In this document: positions 32,760-45,787 of the stretch, in pieces
Layout of the letters: every line of letters begins with the position of its first letter
Position numbering within the stretch: position 1 is the stretch's first letter
Source of the DNA: Wallemia ichthyophaga EXF-994
Lineage: Eukaryota > Basidiomycota > Wallemiomycetes > Wallemiales > Wallemiaceae
DNA length: 64,000 nucleotides
Direction: 5' to 3'
NCBI RefSeq assembly: GCF_000400465.1
Contig: NW_008806274.1
Span: 372,001 to 436,000, forward strand
The notes under the pieces: generated by a model
The model's database searches: none
What the model was told of the DNA's origin: nothing
The model's input: only the letters and a program-made list of their open reading frames with translations
Translations under genes and position numbers: made by a program

Positions 32760-34863
32760 ATGCTGCCTAGAAGTGCATTTGCGAAGGCCATCGCTAGCAA
32801 TACAAGACGCTGCATTTATTCTAACAAGGCTACCGGCTCTCGTTTCATCAGTTCGAAGCCACCGGCCAAGGATGCAGCAAGCATGTAAGCAGCTTCTAAA
32901 ACGCTCTCGAAGCACATCTAATTCTGTTACAGCCGCCCACAGCCATCCCCCGCCTTCCAGCAGTCGCCACCTCCCAAGGCTGTTGGAAAAGAAGTTCAAT
33001 CGAATACAAAGATAATGCCTTGGGATCTTGACGACTCATTCGTCGGTATGAGCGGTGGTGAAATATTCTCGGAGCTCATGCTTCGTCACAAGGTCAAGCA
33101 CGTTTTCGGTTACCCAGGCGGTGCCATTCTTCCTGTTTTCGATGCCATTTACAATTCACCTAACTTCGAATTCATTCTGCCACGCCATGAACAAGGTGCT
33201 GGTCATATGGCTGAAGGTTACGCTCGTATCACGGGCAAACCAGGTGTCGTACTCGTCACTTCCGGTCCTGGAGCAACCAACACCATCACTGCAATGCAGG
33301 ACGCTCTCTCTGACGGTATTCCAATGATTGTTTTCACCGGTCAAGTCGCTACATCTGCTATCGGCTCTGATGCTTTCCAAGAGGCTGATGTCATCGGCAT
33401 TTCGAGAAGTTGTACAAAGTGGAACGTTATGATTCAAAACGTTTCTGAAATCCCAAGAAGAATCAATGAGGCTTTCAAGATAGCGACATCAGGTAGACCA
33501 GGTCCTGTCCTCGTCGATTTACCAAAGGATGTTACAGCTAGTATCTGCAAAGACGCAATCCCTTCACGCTACACCCAACCACAAGCCCTTCCTCCTCTTC
33601 CAAACCCACCTGTTCTATTTCCATCTGATACTGGCCCTGATCTCAGCTCAATAAAAAGCGCAGCAGAATTAATCAACATAGCTAAACGCCCTGTAATCTA
33701 CGCCGGTGCCGGTATTCTCAACAGCGAAGATGGTCCAGCAAAACTTCGCGAACTTTCTAACAATGGGAACATCCCTGTAACCACTACCCTTCAAGGTTTG
33801 GGTACTTTTGACGAACTTGATCCAAAATCTCTTCACATGCTTGGTATGCACGGATCAGCATACGCCAACTTGGCCATGCAAGAAGCAGATCTTATTATTG
33901 CACTTGGTGCACGTTTTGACGATCGTGTTACTGGTAAAGTTGATACATTTGCACCAGCAGCCAGAGCTGCTGCCCTTCAAGGACGTGGAGGTATCGTCCA
34001 CTTTGAAGTGATGCCAAAGAATATCAACAAAGTTGTTCAAGCTAATGTAGCAGTCGCTGGCGATGTAACACAAAACCTCGGTCATCTTATACCTCACGTT
34101 CGCTCAAAGCCACGCGAAGAATGGTTTGACAAAATCGCTGCATGGAAGGAAAAGTATCCATTCATCTTTGAAAAGTCTGCTAGCAATTCGATCATGATGA
34201 AACCACAAGAAGTAATCGAAGAGCTTGACAAGCAGAGTCGCGGTAAGAAGGATGACTTTATTCTCACTACTGGTGTTGGTCAGCATCAAATGTGGGCTGC
34301 TCAACATTATAGATGGACCGCTCCACGCACCATGGTGACCTCAGGTGGTCTCGGAACAATGGGTTTTGGTTTACCTGCTGCGATTGGTGCCAAGGTTGCT
34401 GCACCAAACAAGACAGTCATTGACATTGACGGTGACGCTTCTTTCTCGATGACTGCAATGGAATTGCAAACTGCATCTCAGTTCAACATTGGTGTCAAGG
34501 TTATTGTTCTTGACAATGCTTTCCAAGGTGAGTTATGTGTTGGCTATGAAAGCTCATTTTAATACATCTTTAGGTATGGTTCTTCAATGGCAAGATCTTT
34601 TCTATGACAACAGATATTCGCACTCCCAAATGATTAATCCAGACTTCTGCATGTTAGCCAACGCAATGGGAGTACACGCTATTAAGGTTGAAACTCTTGC
34701 AGACTTACCAAAGGCCATGGAAGAGTTCCTGGCACATCCAACCGACAGACCAGTGTTACTGCACGCCAAGGTCGTCAAGAACGAGCACTGTTATCCAATG
34801 GTTGCCGCAGGTAAAGCCCTTCACGAGCAAACTTTGCATCCACTTTTAGTGAAAAAGGATTAG
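32760..34863 (+). CDS. ILV2: acetolactate synthase, catalytic subunit
   Basis: Mitochondrial ThDP/FAD enzyme that makes acetolactate or acetohydroxybutyrate, the first common step of Val/Ile/Leu synthesis. Predicted 669 aa (yeast 687). Exons 32760-32884, 32933-34527, 34574-34863; introns of 48 and 46 nt. The leader (M-L-P-R-S-A-F-A-K-A-I-A-S-N-T-R-R) is basic and hydroxylated, a mitochondrial signal. Motifs: G-Y-P-G-G-A-I-L-P-V-F-D, R-H-E-Q-G-A-G-H-M-A-E-G-Y-A-R (catalytic Glu), G-A-R-F-D-D-R-V-T-G, and the ThDP-Mg site D-G-D-A-S-F-S-M-T ... with N at A-x-Q-G-M-V-x-Q-W-Q. In the last motif the usual N-N-E/D-E-Q-G appears as D-N-A-F-Q-G. It is the target family of sulfonylurea herbicides. Confidence 0.97.
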
Positions 34864-35003
34864 ATACGATCAACGCAGATATTTCTCAGCTATATTATAA
34901 ACATTTGGGTGTAAGGTTTCATTTTCATAAATTTCTTTACGATATCTCATAAAATTGCATTAATTTTAAATGTGAAATGGAGTATAACTTTATATCATTA
35001 CGA

Positions 35004-38000
35004 TTAACGTCTCCTGCCTTTTGACTTGGACTCGGCTTCTTCCTCGCCACCCTTATAGTGTTTGCGATCACTCTTCTCAGCGCGGCGCTCAAGCGCATCC
35101 CAAGATTCACCAGATACCTCTGACGCATCAGAAGCGTCAGACTCTGAACCTCCATCTGAATCATCAAAGTCGTCGCTACCTTCATCATCATCGTCGGATG
35201 CATCCTCGGACATATCATACGTAGATTCAGGCTCAGATTCGTCACTGCCTTGTTCAGCTTCACCCGATCCACCAAGGAATGTCCATCCACCAGACTCGAA
35301 AAAGTCCTTTGGATCTTCGTTGACTGTCTTCATAACAGCTCCCCAGTTCAATGAAGCAGGACCTTCAGAAAGTGGAATGTCGGATGAATCAAGCCATTCC
35401 TTGACGTTGTCGAGCTGAGATGCTTGGATAGAGTTGATGTGCATCACCGGTTTGGTGAAGTCTGAAAACACAAAGACGATATCAAATGTCTTCAAACCAA
35501 AACTGACTCTTTCCAAGTGTGCCAACTCAACTTCTGCCAATGTAATTATGGTGAAAGGTGGGTCAGTAAGTTGAACTAAACATTCAGTCGTTGGCTGCAA
35601 AAGTACACCAGTTCTGTTTGGTACACCCTGGAAACCAAGCTCACGGTATGGGATATCAACGTCGAATCTATCCTCCGAGGCTTCGGCGACTTTCTCAGCA
35701 AAGGCTTTAAATTCTTTGTTGAGAGCATTGCGACGTCTACGTTCTTCCTGTTCCAACTCAATTTCATCCTCATCACCGTATCTAATTTTACGTTTGCGAT
35801 TACCAGTATCATCGAAAGATGCATCGCTTGCTTCACGGTAAAATTGAACATCCTAACAATTGTCAAAAGTTATCAGTTGATTCGTGTGTATACATCTCGA
35901 AACCCACCCTAGTTTTCTTTTTACCTATCATGATTGGCGCCTTGAGGTGGAAGTGAACAAGAACGACTAATTCATGTTCACATGGTTGGAAGAAGAAGTG
36001 CTTGACGTTGCTGAAAAGAACATCTATTTTTTGATCCCTCGTTGGCGTCGTGTATCTTACACCGTTGGCGTGTATGTCAAGATCACCAGCCAGACGCTTT
36101 CCCTCGATTGGACGAGCAAAAACCTCACCTAATCTAGTTGGTCTGCGGCCCCTTATCTCCGTAAGCTTCTCTTGTTCAACAACGTCAGCCATTTCACGTT
36201 TTTCGGCTGCGCGCTTCGTAGACAACTTCTTCAATTCGTTGATGTCCTTATTTAAGTCGGAGAATCTCAACTTATCAGTAGATCTGAATGTGACCGACCT
36301 AATAAACATAGAATCAGGATCTTCGAACACCATGTCTTCCTTCTTACCAACAGATTGGCCTGGGGTAATGAAGTTAATTCTCAAGCTAGTGTAGTCACCC
36401 TCCTCTGTCTTGCTGGTGTTCTTGATTGTTGAAACATGAACAGGTACAATGAACCCGTTGATTGGAATAATTACAGTTTGTGCTTTAGTGTCCACTAAAA
36501 TCTACCACAAAGTTAGCAGATAGACTAGCAAAACAGGATCAACCCACTCTCAAATCTCTGTTGATAGGCACTTGTTGCTCGCGCTTGTAAGAGTCGAACC
36601 TCCTGAACACACCGGGTTGGGAGCCATTTGAAGAATCTTTACCACCAGCGAAACGTTGAAGGCCTTCTTCGTTCTTAGCCTCATGGAGGATTCTTTGGTG
36701 CTCCTTGATTTTGTGGGAAGTGGATTGGTCAGTCTCACGGCCAGCGTTACGAGTCTTACCGCGCAACATCCTGCTACCAACAACAGCCCCGTCAAGATCA
36801 CCCGAAGGTCTCTTCTTCTTTGGTGAGCTGGCTTTCTTTGGTTTTACCTCTACATCGGTATCTTCCTCGTCGTCGTTCTCCATGAAAAGCATGACATCTC
36901 TGTTTGACTTGTTACCCTCAGTCAGGCAATTACCACCTTCATCTGTGACCAAGACAGTATCGATGAGCGACAAAGCGTAGTTCTTTCCGGATGACTTTGG
37001 ATCCTTGATATCCGTGAAACCAATCGCCAAGTTGAAAACCATCCCTTTGGAAATCGTTCTTGTTGATTTTTGACTTATCATAAATGTGGAATCGCGGAAG
37101 TAAATACCAGTAGCAAAACCTAAGTTTTTACTCAGCTTGTCTAAAAGGTCTGGTTTGGTTTTGCGTATAAAGTCGACGGCTGTTTCATATATAGTGGATA
37201 ATTGGGTTCCTGGCGTCATCTTGCTAAGTACGCGCTTTTGAAGTTCGAGTAAGAAGGTGTAGTTCTCTTCCTGTGATTTGTGAGGATCGATGAAGAAAGT
37301 TCTTCCGATATTAGAGCAATACGACTTGTATCTCATACCCAAAGAAGCGGTAATAACACCTGCTTTGAGATTGTTTTCGTTTGACATTGCAGATGGCTTG
37401 AGGTTGTATTCACCGCCTGACTGTATGATTGGAGTGTAGACTGTTTCGCTGGAGCTATACTCAATCTGAGTGGTGTTAGCTGGTATAACGTGCAGTGATT
37501 AAGTCAAACTGACCTCATTAAAGTTCTTAAGTTTCTTCCAGAATGTCAAATCATTAGCATCTGTATGATCTTCATTTTTTGCAGCCTTGCGCTCGATCAA
37601 TTCCGCAACGGCAAAGTGGTTTATCTTCTTCTCAGAGTCGATGTAACCCATAATCTTATCAATACCCCATTTAAGGAGATGAGAAGAGAGCTGTGAAGCG
37701 TACTTGTGATTCCTCTGCTCATTCAGATCTTTTGGCGCGGTGACTGAAGCCATAGCGGGAGTGATATCGACCTCTTGACCAAATTTACCGCTGCTAATGT
37801 TATTCCAATCCTCGATGGATTTACCGGTGGCTTCCTCTTTCATGAAAAGACCAATAGTCTTGCCTGAGAGCTTGTCGACTACACCCTCCAAAGCTTTTTT
37901 CGTTGCTTCTTGGTCTTTAGTCTTTGTGACAAGTTCTACGTTGATATCTGCAGCGTTCTCGAGCTGCTTGAGAATTTTGGCTGTGGAAACGCGTCAGTTT

Positions 38001-38400
38001 GGCCTGTGATTTGGGAGTGTATACCAACTTTTGGTGTTTGATGCGATAAATATAATTGTGTTATCTGGTAAAAAGACTGAGATAGTAGTTGGGAATTCAT
38101 ATCCTAGTAACCAGTTCTGTTGTGCGTCTTGTAAGTGCGCTGTACGCCTCAAAATGCTTATCTTACGCACCTGAAGCGACGTAGACTTTCTGAAAGTTGA
38201 GTCTTCATCCAGATCACCGACTGGGACTATTATTGCCTCCACATTACGAAATGCTGCATAGTCCTCATTCTCTGTATCCTGAGATGGCATGTTAAACGGG
38301 TAATACGCGATACCTAAATTTACTATCTCACATGCCATGCTGACTGGATCTTTTTGTAGCGCTTTTCAAACGATTTTACGTCCAACTCGTAGCCCGACAT
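35004..38400 (-). CDS. SPT16: FACT complex subunit Spt16
   Basis: Histone chaperone that reorganises nucleosomes during transcription and replication, with Pob3 as partner. Predicted 1,030 aa (yeast 1,035). Seven exons on the minus strand: 38332-38400, 38171-38278, 38029-38116, 37514-37980, 36548-37465, 35908-36501, 35004-35852. Order: aminopeptidase-like domain to about residue 440 (N-W-L-L-G-Y-E-F-P, then I-G-R-T-F ... G-T-Q-L), Spt16 middle domain ([16 protein letters not shown] at the exon 6/7 join), PH-like Rtt106-type region ([13 protein letters not shown]), and a strongly acidic Ser/Asp/Glu tail ending in a basic K-G-R-R-R. The 54-nt intron 38117-38170 is a multiple of three without stop. 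It converges with ILV2. Confidence 0.96.
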
Positions 38401-38500
38401 GATGGCTGCTCACTGAGATAGACTCAACGCGTTTTTTGCAGATAAAATACAATTGCAGAAGAAATCAATTACAAGCGAGAATAATACGTCTAATTTTATC

Positions 38501-41351
38501 TCAAAATCCCATTAAGTTCATCACATGATTCCAGTCCGTATCCTTAGGCGGGGTCGATGAAGTGTGCGTGGTGTTGGTGGTGTTGGTAGTGTGAGTAGAG
38601 TATGCAGGTTGTGTAGCGTTTCCTGAGCGTGATGGTTGCACTGGTTGTTGAAGACTTTGAGGTGGTTGCCCCGATTGAGCAGCATTTGACCAAGCATTAA
38701 AAGAATTAATTTGAGGAAAATAGCAATTGTCACTAGAAGAGTTAAGCTGTGGAATTGGTTTGTTACTTCCGGAAAAGTCCCATAGACTATTGAACATCTC
38801 CGTCGAACTCGTACCCGCTGAAGTCTGCAGCAGTGCCTCGTAGATCTGATCGGGGGTGTTAGATGAACTGAGCATAACATTAGGATTGAAAGTAGAAGTC
38901 TGTGGGAGAGGTTGAGAGTGACTTTGTGGGTGAATAGGTGTATGGGTGTTCTGTGGACTAGTCGCAGCTCCGTTATCTCCCTCGTCTCCTTCTCCACTTT
39001 CTCCACCAACAAATAAGCCCCTGCGTCTAGATTTTCCGCGAGAATTGTTCACCTCATCACCCTCTTGGCCATAATCTTTGTAATTTGGGTAAAACTTAGG
39101 TGCCGCGCTGTCACTAATAGGGCTATTCCAGAGGGCATCATGAGGATCAGCTTTCGACTGAGGAACACGAGTCTGCACGCTATACGATCTCGATCTAGCC
39201 GGTGTCCTGATACGAGTTTCGTGACCTTTATTGACAACTCTCGAGCCCAACCCGAGGAGAACGAGGTGTTCGTCATCAATCCCCTCATCCTCCTCACTGC
39301 GCATTGTCCCACGCGCCTCGAGGTGAGCCATACAACGAGCATGAGCCTTCTTACGCAGCTTATCGAGGGCGGGCACGAAAGCATTCGCACGTTTTCCCGC
39401 CGTTGGCAAAGCGCACAAGTCGATGATCTCGCAAAGATCTTTCCACGCCTCCGATGCCATCGCCGAGCCAGGCGAGAGAATGCACGATGCCGCAGCGCAG
39501 ATGCCACAAGAGAATAGATGATGGAAGAAATACCAGTGGCGTGTCGATAACTCCGGAATAAGCGTGTGGATACTGCGCACGAGCGCTACTATTACCCGAC
39601 AACACTCCATAACGGCGACGTAAGACTGTGAGAATGGAGACCGAAGTGGGTCCTGAGGATACGTTTTGAGTGCGTGTGCAAAGTATCGCCGGTTCAGATA
39701 GAGTAAGCACTCATTCACGTTAAGCGCAAGCGTGTGCTGTTGGAGTGCTAGCTTCTCACTAAACCCCCCTGAATCCTCTTCGATAGGGTAATTGGAGGAG
39801 TTTCTCACAAGCGAAGCAGCCTTACATCGAAGATGAGGCGGTATGTTCTTTTCAAACTCCCTAATTCCCCTGTCAACATGAATGACAGTTTCATAGGGAG
39901 GCGGGTTGACACCGTAGATATCATCACTGATCCTACAGAGATGCTTGACGAGCTTGAACTTGAGCGTATGGAAACCGTATCCCTCATCTTTGCCACCGAT
40001 GTGGAAGTTACGCGCCTCTTCATCCATAGGAAACTCGCAATCGATGTGCCTAGCGTGGGTTGAGTACGGTCTGCCGAAACAAATTGACTGAAAAACATCA
40101 ATAGTGTGAGATTCCCAGAATGTCCTACGACGTTCATTTAGCTGACGCTGGTCAAATCCCCACCTAGCACCGTCTCTGTGTAAACCCATTGCTTGTATGA
40201 TGCGCATCTGGACACCTAAAAGTGGCCAGTACGAGTCAGCACCACTCAACCTATTCCTATTTAAAAGGTAGCTGCCCATCAAATGAAGTGTCTGCGCGGT
40301 GGCTAGTGAGCACTTTGTCATAAATTCGGATGCATTGAGCAGTGTCTTGGCAGAGCAAAAGTACTTGTGGCAGTCAGGATGACCGAATGGCTCGTCAACG
40401 TCGCAGTGTAGACCGATAGCAAGAATCATATACAGCCGAGCGAGCTGATGAGCGAACTTGACATCAATAGGACCACTATAGATGATTTCAAAGTCTTCAT
40501 CGAATATTTCCTGAGGGATGACGTAGTACCTGAGTGAGTCAGAATGAATGCGTGGCACTGGGAGCAATAAGACGCACAAGCAAGAATCGTAGTCGAAGTA
40601 CTTGTCGCTTAAACGTCTGGCTTTGTCTATCGGTGGCAATTGCGACCACATCTGAGTAATGACAGACTCATTAGTGGCACCAGGGAAAGGGAAATCTGAA
40701 GGCGGAGTATTCGGGCTGTCTAAATTAACGGGAGAGCCCTCATTCAATCTCTCAGATTCCAATTCGTTGTCGCTGATTTGAGCTTCCTGGAATTAATCAG
40801 CTCCTATCAGATCGGATGCAGTTACGACTAACATTTTGGAGCCATTCAGATCCTGCGCTTGGACCAACGTATCTAGCTTGCCCGGAGATACCGAGAGTCA
40901 AGGACCCAAAGCTCTCTGCAAAGTCTTCCTCGTGAAAGGTTTGTTCCTGAAGTGGTGGAGGCGAGTTGAACGCGTATGCGGCAGAACTGATGATTGGTTC
41001 AGTTGGCGGCGGTACTATTTCACCGGCATTTTTTAAGGCACTTTCAAGCTGATCGATTCTGGTTAGGAGTGATGCCGTATTCGAAACCAAAGCCGTCCTG
41101 GACATAGTACCGCCTTTGAGAGTACCATCTGGGCAAATAGCCGCACATCCACGCTTCTTACACGATGTGCATGGCCATTCTCTATCGCACTAGATATTGT
41201 CAGATGGCGCAGAGATTATTGCTGGAGATAACCCACCTTAAGCTTTAGTCTTCTGCATTCTAGCACATGTCAAGGAATATACAGGCACTATCACAACAAA
41301 CTCACCGCCACAGCTGAGATTCTGCCTACTCCTTTTCTTTTGGTTGTTCAT
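38501..41351 (-). CDS. Zn2Cys6 fungal transcription factor
   Basis: Predicted 903-aa nuclear regulator. Exons 41306-41351, 41237-41259 (23 nt), 40833-41189, 38501-40786. The binuclear zinc cluster is assembled from the first three exons: C-G-E-C-R-R-L-K-L-K-C-D-R-E-W-P-C-T-S-C-K-K-R-G-C, with all six cysteines in Gal4-type spacing. A short coiled coil (residues about 65-85, L-L-T-R-I-D-Q-L-E-S-A-L) follows for dimerisation. The fungal_trans middle domain is seen at about residues 250-520 (G-L-H-R-D-G-A-R-W ... E-R-R-R-T-F-W). The C-terminal third is Ser/Thr/Gln-rich, a plausible activation region. The target pathway is not evident; no metabolic cluster surrounds it. The next gene upstream, carnitine acetyltransferase, ends 74 bp beyond its start. 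Confidence 0.9.
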
Positions 41352-41425
41352 CTATATGACGATTGTGATTAGCGAGGTATTTTACCGAGGAGGCCCACGA
41401 ATTATATTGTTGACTTTACAAAATT

Positions 41426-43301
41426 TTAAGCTTTCTCCATTAAATCTCTCATTTCATTGGCAGACTCTGTAAGGCAGTGGCCAAGCTCCTTGCCTTCTCC
41501 GTTAGTGCACGTGATGGTCCACCTTATCGACTTGTCCTGAATGGCGTAACCCAAACCAAATCCATCCGGAGTAACTTCACTGAATCCCCAGCCATCGAAT
41601 AGTGGTGAGCTGAGTTGTGATGTACTCAATTCCCACTTGCTCGATCTCGCCAATGCTGCATCTTTCAATGCGGGGTGAATATCTTCACCTTGCTCAATGC
41701 AATTTTTGAGACCGTAGATATGTCTATCTACTGCTACTCCATTGGCTGCCCATCCTGCATATTTCAGGTGACGTTTTGCTGCTGCGTGGAGTGCGCTAAT
41801 GCGATCGGCATCCTGATTACATCTAGTGAGCTTAATTAATCGTAAAACACTCCAGCTCACACTCGCATTAACATCTCTCATTAGATGCACAAATTTTGTA
41901 CTTTCATTCGAAGTTGGACGAATAACTTCAGTGCGTCCATACAGGAACTTGCGGGTCTGGCAACTCTCGTAAACCCCAGGTGCACGTCCACGTAGCTTCC
42001 AGAATGCGAGTTGTTTGATCATTTGTACCCAAGCATCTGGAGATATCTTGTTTGATTTGATGAGATTAGCACCGTAGCCATCGTATTGAATTACCTATAA
42101 TGAGCGGATTAGAGGGGTTTATGTAATAAATGGCCTCTTACATCCATAGTGTGAGCACCCATTATAGCGTCGTGATGCTTCTCTGCGTTGGTGATGTAAT
42201 CAAGTGCCTTTGAATCAAGTTCAAATGGCAATTCCTCAACATCGGACTGCTTAACAGAACTCTTCTCACCAAGCGTAATCTTCTTGCTAGCTAAAGTGCC
42301 CATAATAAACTCATTAAGACGAAGAGTGATCATACCGTCCATAGTGGAATGTTCAGCGTTGAATGCTGATTTACCGTTCTTGTAAACGATTACTAGTGAG
42401 AGTGTTATAACGCGGGTAAAAACAATTCTGAAAACTCACTTTGATGCTTATCAAACCATCTATTACGGCCGTCACCAACCCAAGCACCCCAGCTAGCCTT
42501 ATCACGGCTTATAGGAGAAGAACTATCGAGAGCAACAATTAAAGCAGCAGAATCGATTTGTTTGAGTGAGTTTGAATTTGAATTTGAGAGGGATTGAATG
42601 TGTTGACGTGCATCTGACCAAGTGTCTCTGTTTTCGGTGGTGAGAGCACCAACAGCATCACCAGTTCTATCGTATGAGATTTTTATAATGTGATCAAGTT
42701 GTGATTCTAAATTATCAGAGTTATTAACGTCCAACTTGAAGAATCTGTTATTTGATAAGACAACGACGTGTTGATTAGATTGGTCGAATTTGACAACTTT
42801 ATCAGAATTCTTGAGTGGAACGCGTGAGCTATTGAATAAGAATTGATAAGTTTCAGTACATAAAGGTGTACCTTTGATATTCTCAGGTTCAAGCTGTTCT
42901 GAATCAACGAGATGTTTAAAAGCAAGAGTAGCTTTGATAAGTGAAGCAGCAACAGTTGATTGATTGTTACCAATCAAATGACGATGATAAAAGTAGTAAT
43001 TAGAGTATGGAGTAACTGGATCACGTGGTTCCAAGTAACCTTGAGAATTCCACCAATCAATCAGCCAATTCTCCTTCTTTGTAGATCTGTCAAGCAATCT
43101 CTGTTGAAGTGTAACCCCTTGGCCCGATTTGAAGTTGTCAACAAGCTGCTTTGACCTCTTCAACTCATCTGCATTGAGGAATGGCTCTGCAGATTCCAAA
43201 TACTTTTCTAAAGTCTCCTCTAAAGCTGGAACGGGTAATCTAGGTAATTTAGATTGTTGCGCGTATAATTTCTTTGTCATTTGAGTGAGTGTTGAACGCA
43301 T
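41426..43301 (-). CDS. carnitine O-acetyltransferase
   Basis: Moves acetyl groups between CoA and carnitine so that they can enter mitochondria. Predicted 593 aa; exons 42440-43301, 42142-42392, 41426-42094; two 47-nt introns. Family motifs: L-P-R-L-P-V-P-A-L-E-E-T-L near residue 20, W-L-I-D-W-W, Y-x-x-x-P-L-C-T-E-T-Y, the catalytic His block F-N-A-E-H-S-T-M-D-G (created by splicing exon 1 to 2), V-I-Q-Y-D-G-Y-G, and Y-G-R-T-E-V-I-R-P, the carnitine/CoA binding stretch. The first 20 residues are basic without acidic ones, compatible with mitochondria; the C terminus is E-K-A, so no PTS1. Yeast has three such enzymes (Cat2, Yat1, Yat2) and assignment to one is not possible. It is divergent from the sirtuin gene. 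Confidence 0.93.
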
Positions 43302-43420
43302 TAGAGTGGGAATGTCATTAGCCGTTCGGATGAGCTGTTAATGTCAATCCGGCATTACCCGGTGGTCATGAGATTTATTTATTAGCTTAAGGCTACTTAT
43401 TAAAACGCAAGTGAGTAACA

Positions 43421-43452
43421 GTAGCAGTAGCAGTAGCAGCAGCAATCACACC
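43421..43452. repeat. AGT/AGC trinucleotide run
   Basis: Imperfect tandem AGTAGC then AGC units lie in the 302-bp interval between the divergent carnitine acetyltransferase and sirtuin genes. Non-coding; may vary in length among strains. Confidence 0.7.
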
Positions 43453-43603
43453 AGCAACATTACATCACCAAGAATTCAAACTTAATATATTATTTATTGA
43501 TTGTTACTAATTTTAAATTTATTTAACGCGTTGTATATTTCCGTTAATTCGCGTGAAATCGCGTCTACACTTAGAACATCCATCAACCACCCACACAACA
43601 AAC

Positions 43604-45176
43604 ATGCAGACTATAAGTCTATCTGATGATGGAATCGAGCATAGAAAAGCTTTAGATAGCCTAAATTCTAAAATTATTAAATCTAGGCGAATAATCGTCG
43701 TATCTGGTGCAGGCATATCCTGTAGCTCTGGTATTCCGGATTTTAGATCAAAAGAAGGCTTATACGACCTCGTAAAGGACAAATTCTCAGGGAATCTATC
43801 TAAAGGTCAGGATTTATTCGACGCTCAACTTTTCAGAGACGCATCGACAACCTCCTTCTTCTACTCGTTCATTGCTCAACTAAAATTAGCCTCCGATAGA
43901 GCACTTCCCTCCCCAACTCACAAGTTCTTTAAAAATTTGGAGACAAAGGGTAGATTACTGCACTCGTACACTCAAAATGTAGACGGTTTGGAGCAACGCG
44001 TTGGTCTTAACAACCTCATCAACTTACACGGCTCTTTAAACCAAGTTAGATGCGCTAGTTGTTCTTTTGTTGGTGATATGTCCTCAGAATACCTTCAAGT
44101 CTTCGCAGGCGGTCAATCTCCAAAGTGTCCTCTATGCGCTCAAAGAGGTGCGTCATATTTCCCTTATTACCCCCCTTCTCACTCCTTCACAGCCACTGAA
44201 AGGAAAGCCCTCGGAAAAAGACCACTAGCTGTTGGCTGTTTACGCCCAGGCATCGTTCTCTACAATGAAAACCATTGGTCGGGCGATTCTATTGCCAAAG
44301 CTCAATCCTCTGACGTGAAAAAGAAGCCTGATTGTGAGCTTCCTTTCTAAATACTCTACTTCATCTAACTCTCATCAAGTACTCATCGTCATGGGCACTT
44401 CACTCAAGGTTCACGGCCTTAAGCAGCTCGTTAAAGGCTTTTCAAGAACTATACATCAAAACAATCTAGAAGCGATCGGAAATTCACGCAAAACCACAGG
44501 CAGTGTCGTTTTTGTTAATGCTACTCCCGCAGCAGGCAAAGAATGGTCGCAGGATTTTGATTATTTTGTCCATGGCACTTCGGATGAATTTGTCAACAAG
44601 CTAACGGAGCAATGGAAGTCAACCAGACCTCAAGACTGGCAAATACAGACAACAATCACTCATGCACACAGATCTACCAAGAAGAATACCGTCAATGCAA
44701 AGAACACAGCAAAGTTACACGAAATACCTCCTCATAACGATGGCGCGGCTAACAAGTCAAGCATCAACTCAGTCAATTCCAACATGGGGTCTCCTCAACC
44801 GACAGTGACGGCACAATTGGCAGACCAAACATCATCTCCAGTACTTAGCACACGTATAACCCAACCAATACAAGAAACCAATCACTTTCCACCCCTCCCG
44901 AACAAGTCAGACGTTTCACCCAGATCGAGAAAGAGGAAAACAACGACTACGTCCACGATCAAGCGATCAGTATCATCAACGCAGAAGGGTATTGTGGATG
45001 TGAGCATTCTCAAGAAAAACAAGAGCGAGGACCTTTCACTTAACTTTGATCTCAAGCTGGGTGATGGATCAGAAACCGAGCCTGAGGAAGATAATATTCC
45101 AGTACCAACGCCAACACCTTCTAACGCTAGAAGAAGCGTACGTATTAGGAACTCCACTATAGCTGCTGCTGCATAA
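43604..45176 (+). CDS. Sir2-family NAD-dependent deacetylase, Hst3/Hst4 class
   Basis: Predicted 508 aa; exons 43604-44333 and 44380-45176, 46-nt phase-1 intron (GTGAGC, CAAG) whose removal gives K-P-D-L-L-I-V-M-G-T-S-L-K-V. Sirtuin motifs in order: V-V-S-G-A-G-I-S-C-S-S-G-I-P-D-F-R-S near residue 35, T-Q-N-V-D-G-L-E, catalytic N-L-H-G-S-L, first zinc pair C-A-S-C, second pair C-P-L-C, R-P-G-I-V-L-Y-N-E and G-T-S-L-K-V. The insert after the zinc module and long Ser/Lys-rich tail (about 190 residues, with R-K-R-K near 440) fit nuclear Hst3/Hst4, which remove acetyl from histone H3 K56; a direct substrate claim is inference. The ATG at 43604 is the first in frame (M-Q-T-I-S-L). Confidence 0.9.
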
Positions 45177-45787
45177 GCGCAGGTTGTATAAAACCAATCT
45201 ACTTAATTCTGTACCATAGTGTAAATGATTAGTACAATTATATTTTTTGTATATTGAAATCGTTTTTATCGATCGTATCACTGCAATCTCTTGCCTCAAT
45301 TCCACTTATCATTTGCTATAAAAATTCTCACCATCATCATGACTTGACTCTCAAATGGCTAAAAAGCTTTTGTAATAATTACAAATTTCCTGAACTACTA
45401 AGCATTCGACAGAGCAGCTGAGTTTATTTAAAAAAAAAAATAAACTCATTGATGTTGATGTTGATGGAATCTAAATATATTGTTTAGATAGATAGAAATC
45501 ATAATATATAGTCAAAAGTGTTACAACGATTAATAATCTCAACCTATCTATACTACTTGTGCATTGAAAGCTGACGATTGTAACGACTCAAAGGGATGCG
45601 GTTCTTGGCATGTGTGCCGTAAATTGGGAGGTAACTACGTGGAGCTACGGGAGGCGCGCGGGTGGGTGCTGAGCTGGCTTTTAAAGAACTCGTAGAGAGC
45701 TTTGAGAGCTTCTTCATTTGAAAGCATATATTTCATCTCGAACCTTAACCCCAATCCATATATCCTCCTCCTCAACGATAATCTTGC
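45177..45787. other. gene-poor stretch right of sirtuin gene
   Basis: No coding frame is supported. It includes a perfect A-loop hairpin (45419-45448), a short GATGTT tandem run near 45450, and a GC-richer patch at 45640-45690 unlike its AT-rich surroundings. Confidence 0.5.
45419..45448. terminator. 11-bp perfect hairpin with A8 loop, possible bidirectional 3'-end signal
   Basis: TGAGTTTATTT (45419-45429) is the exact reverse complement of AAATAAACTCA (45438-45448), separated by eight A. It lies about 240 bp beyond the sirtuin stop. Whether it works as an RNA end, or is a trace of a poly(A)-tailed insertion, is not known. Confidence 0.45.

Noticed and set aside
39065-39517. 150-codon plus-strand frame opposite the Zn2Cys6 factor
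   Set aside because: Antisense shadow of an exon with strong family motifs; no own features.
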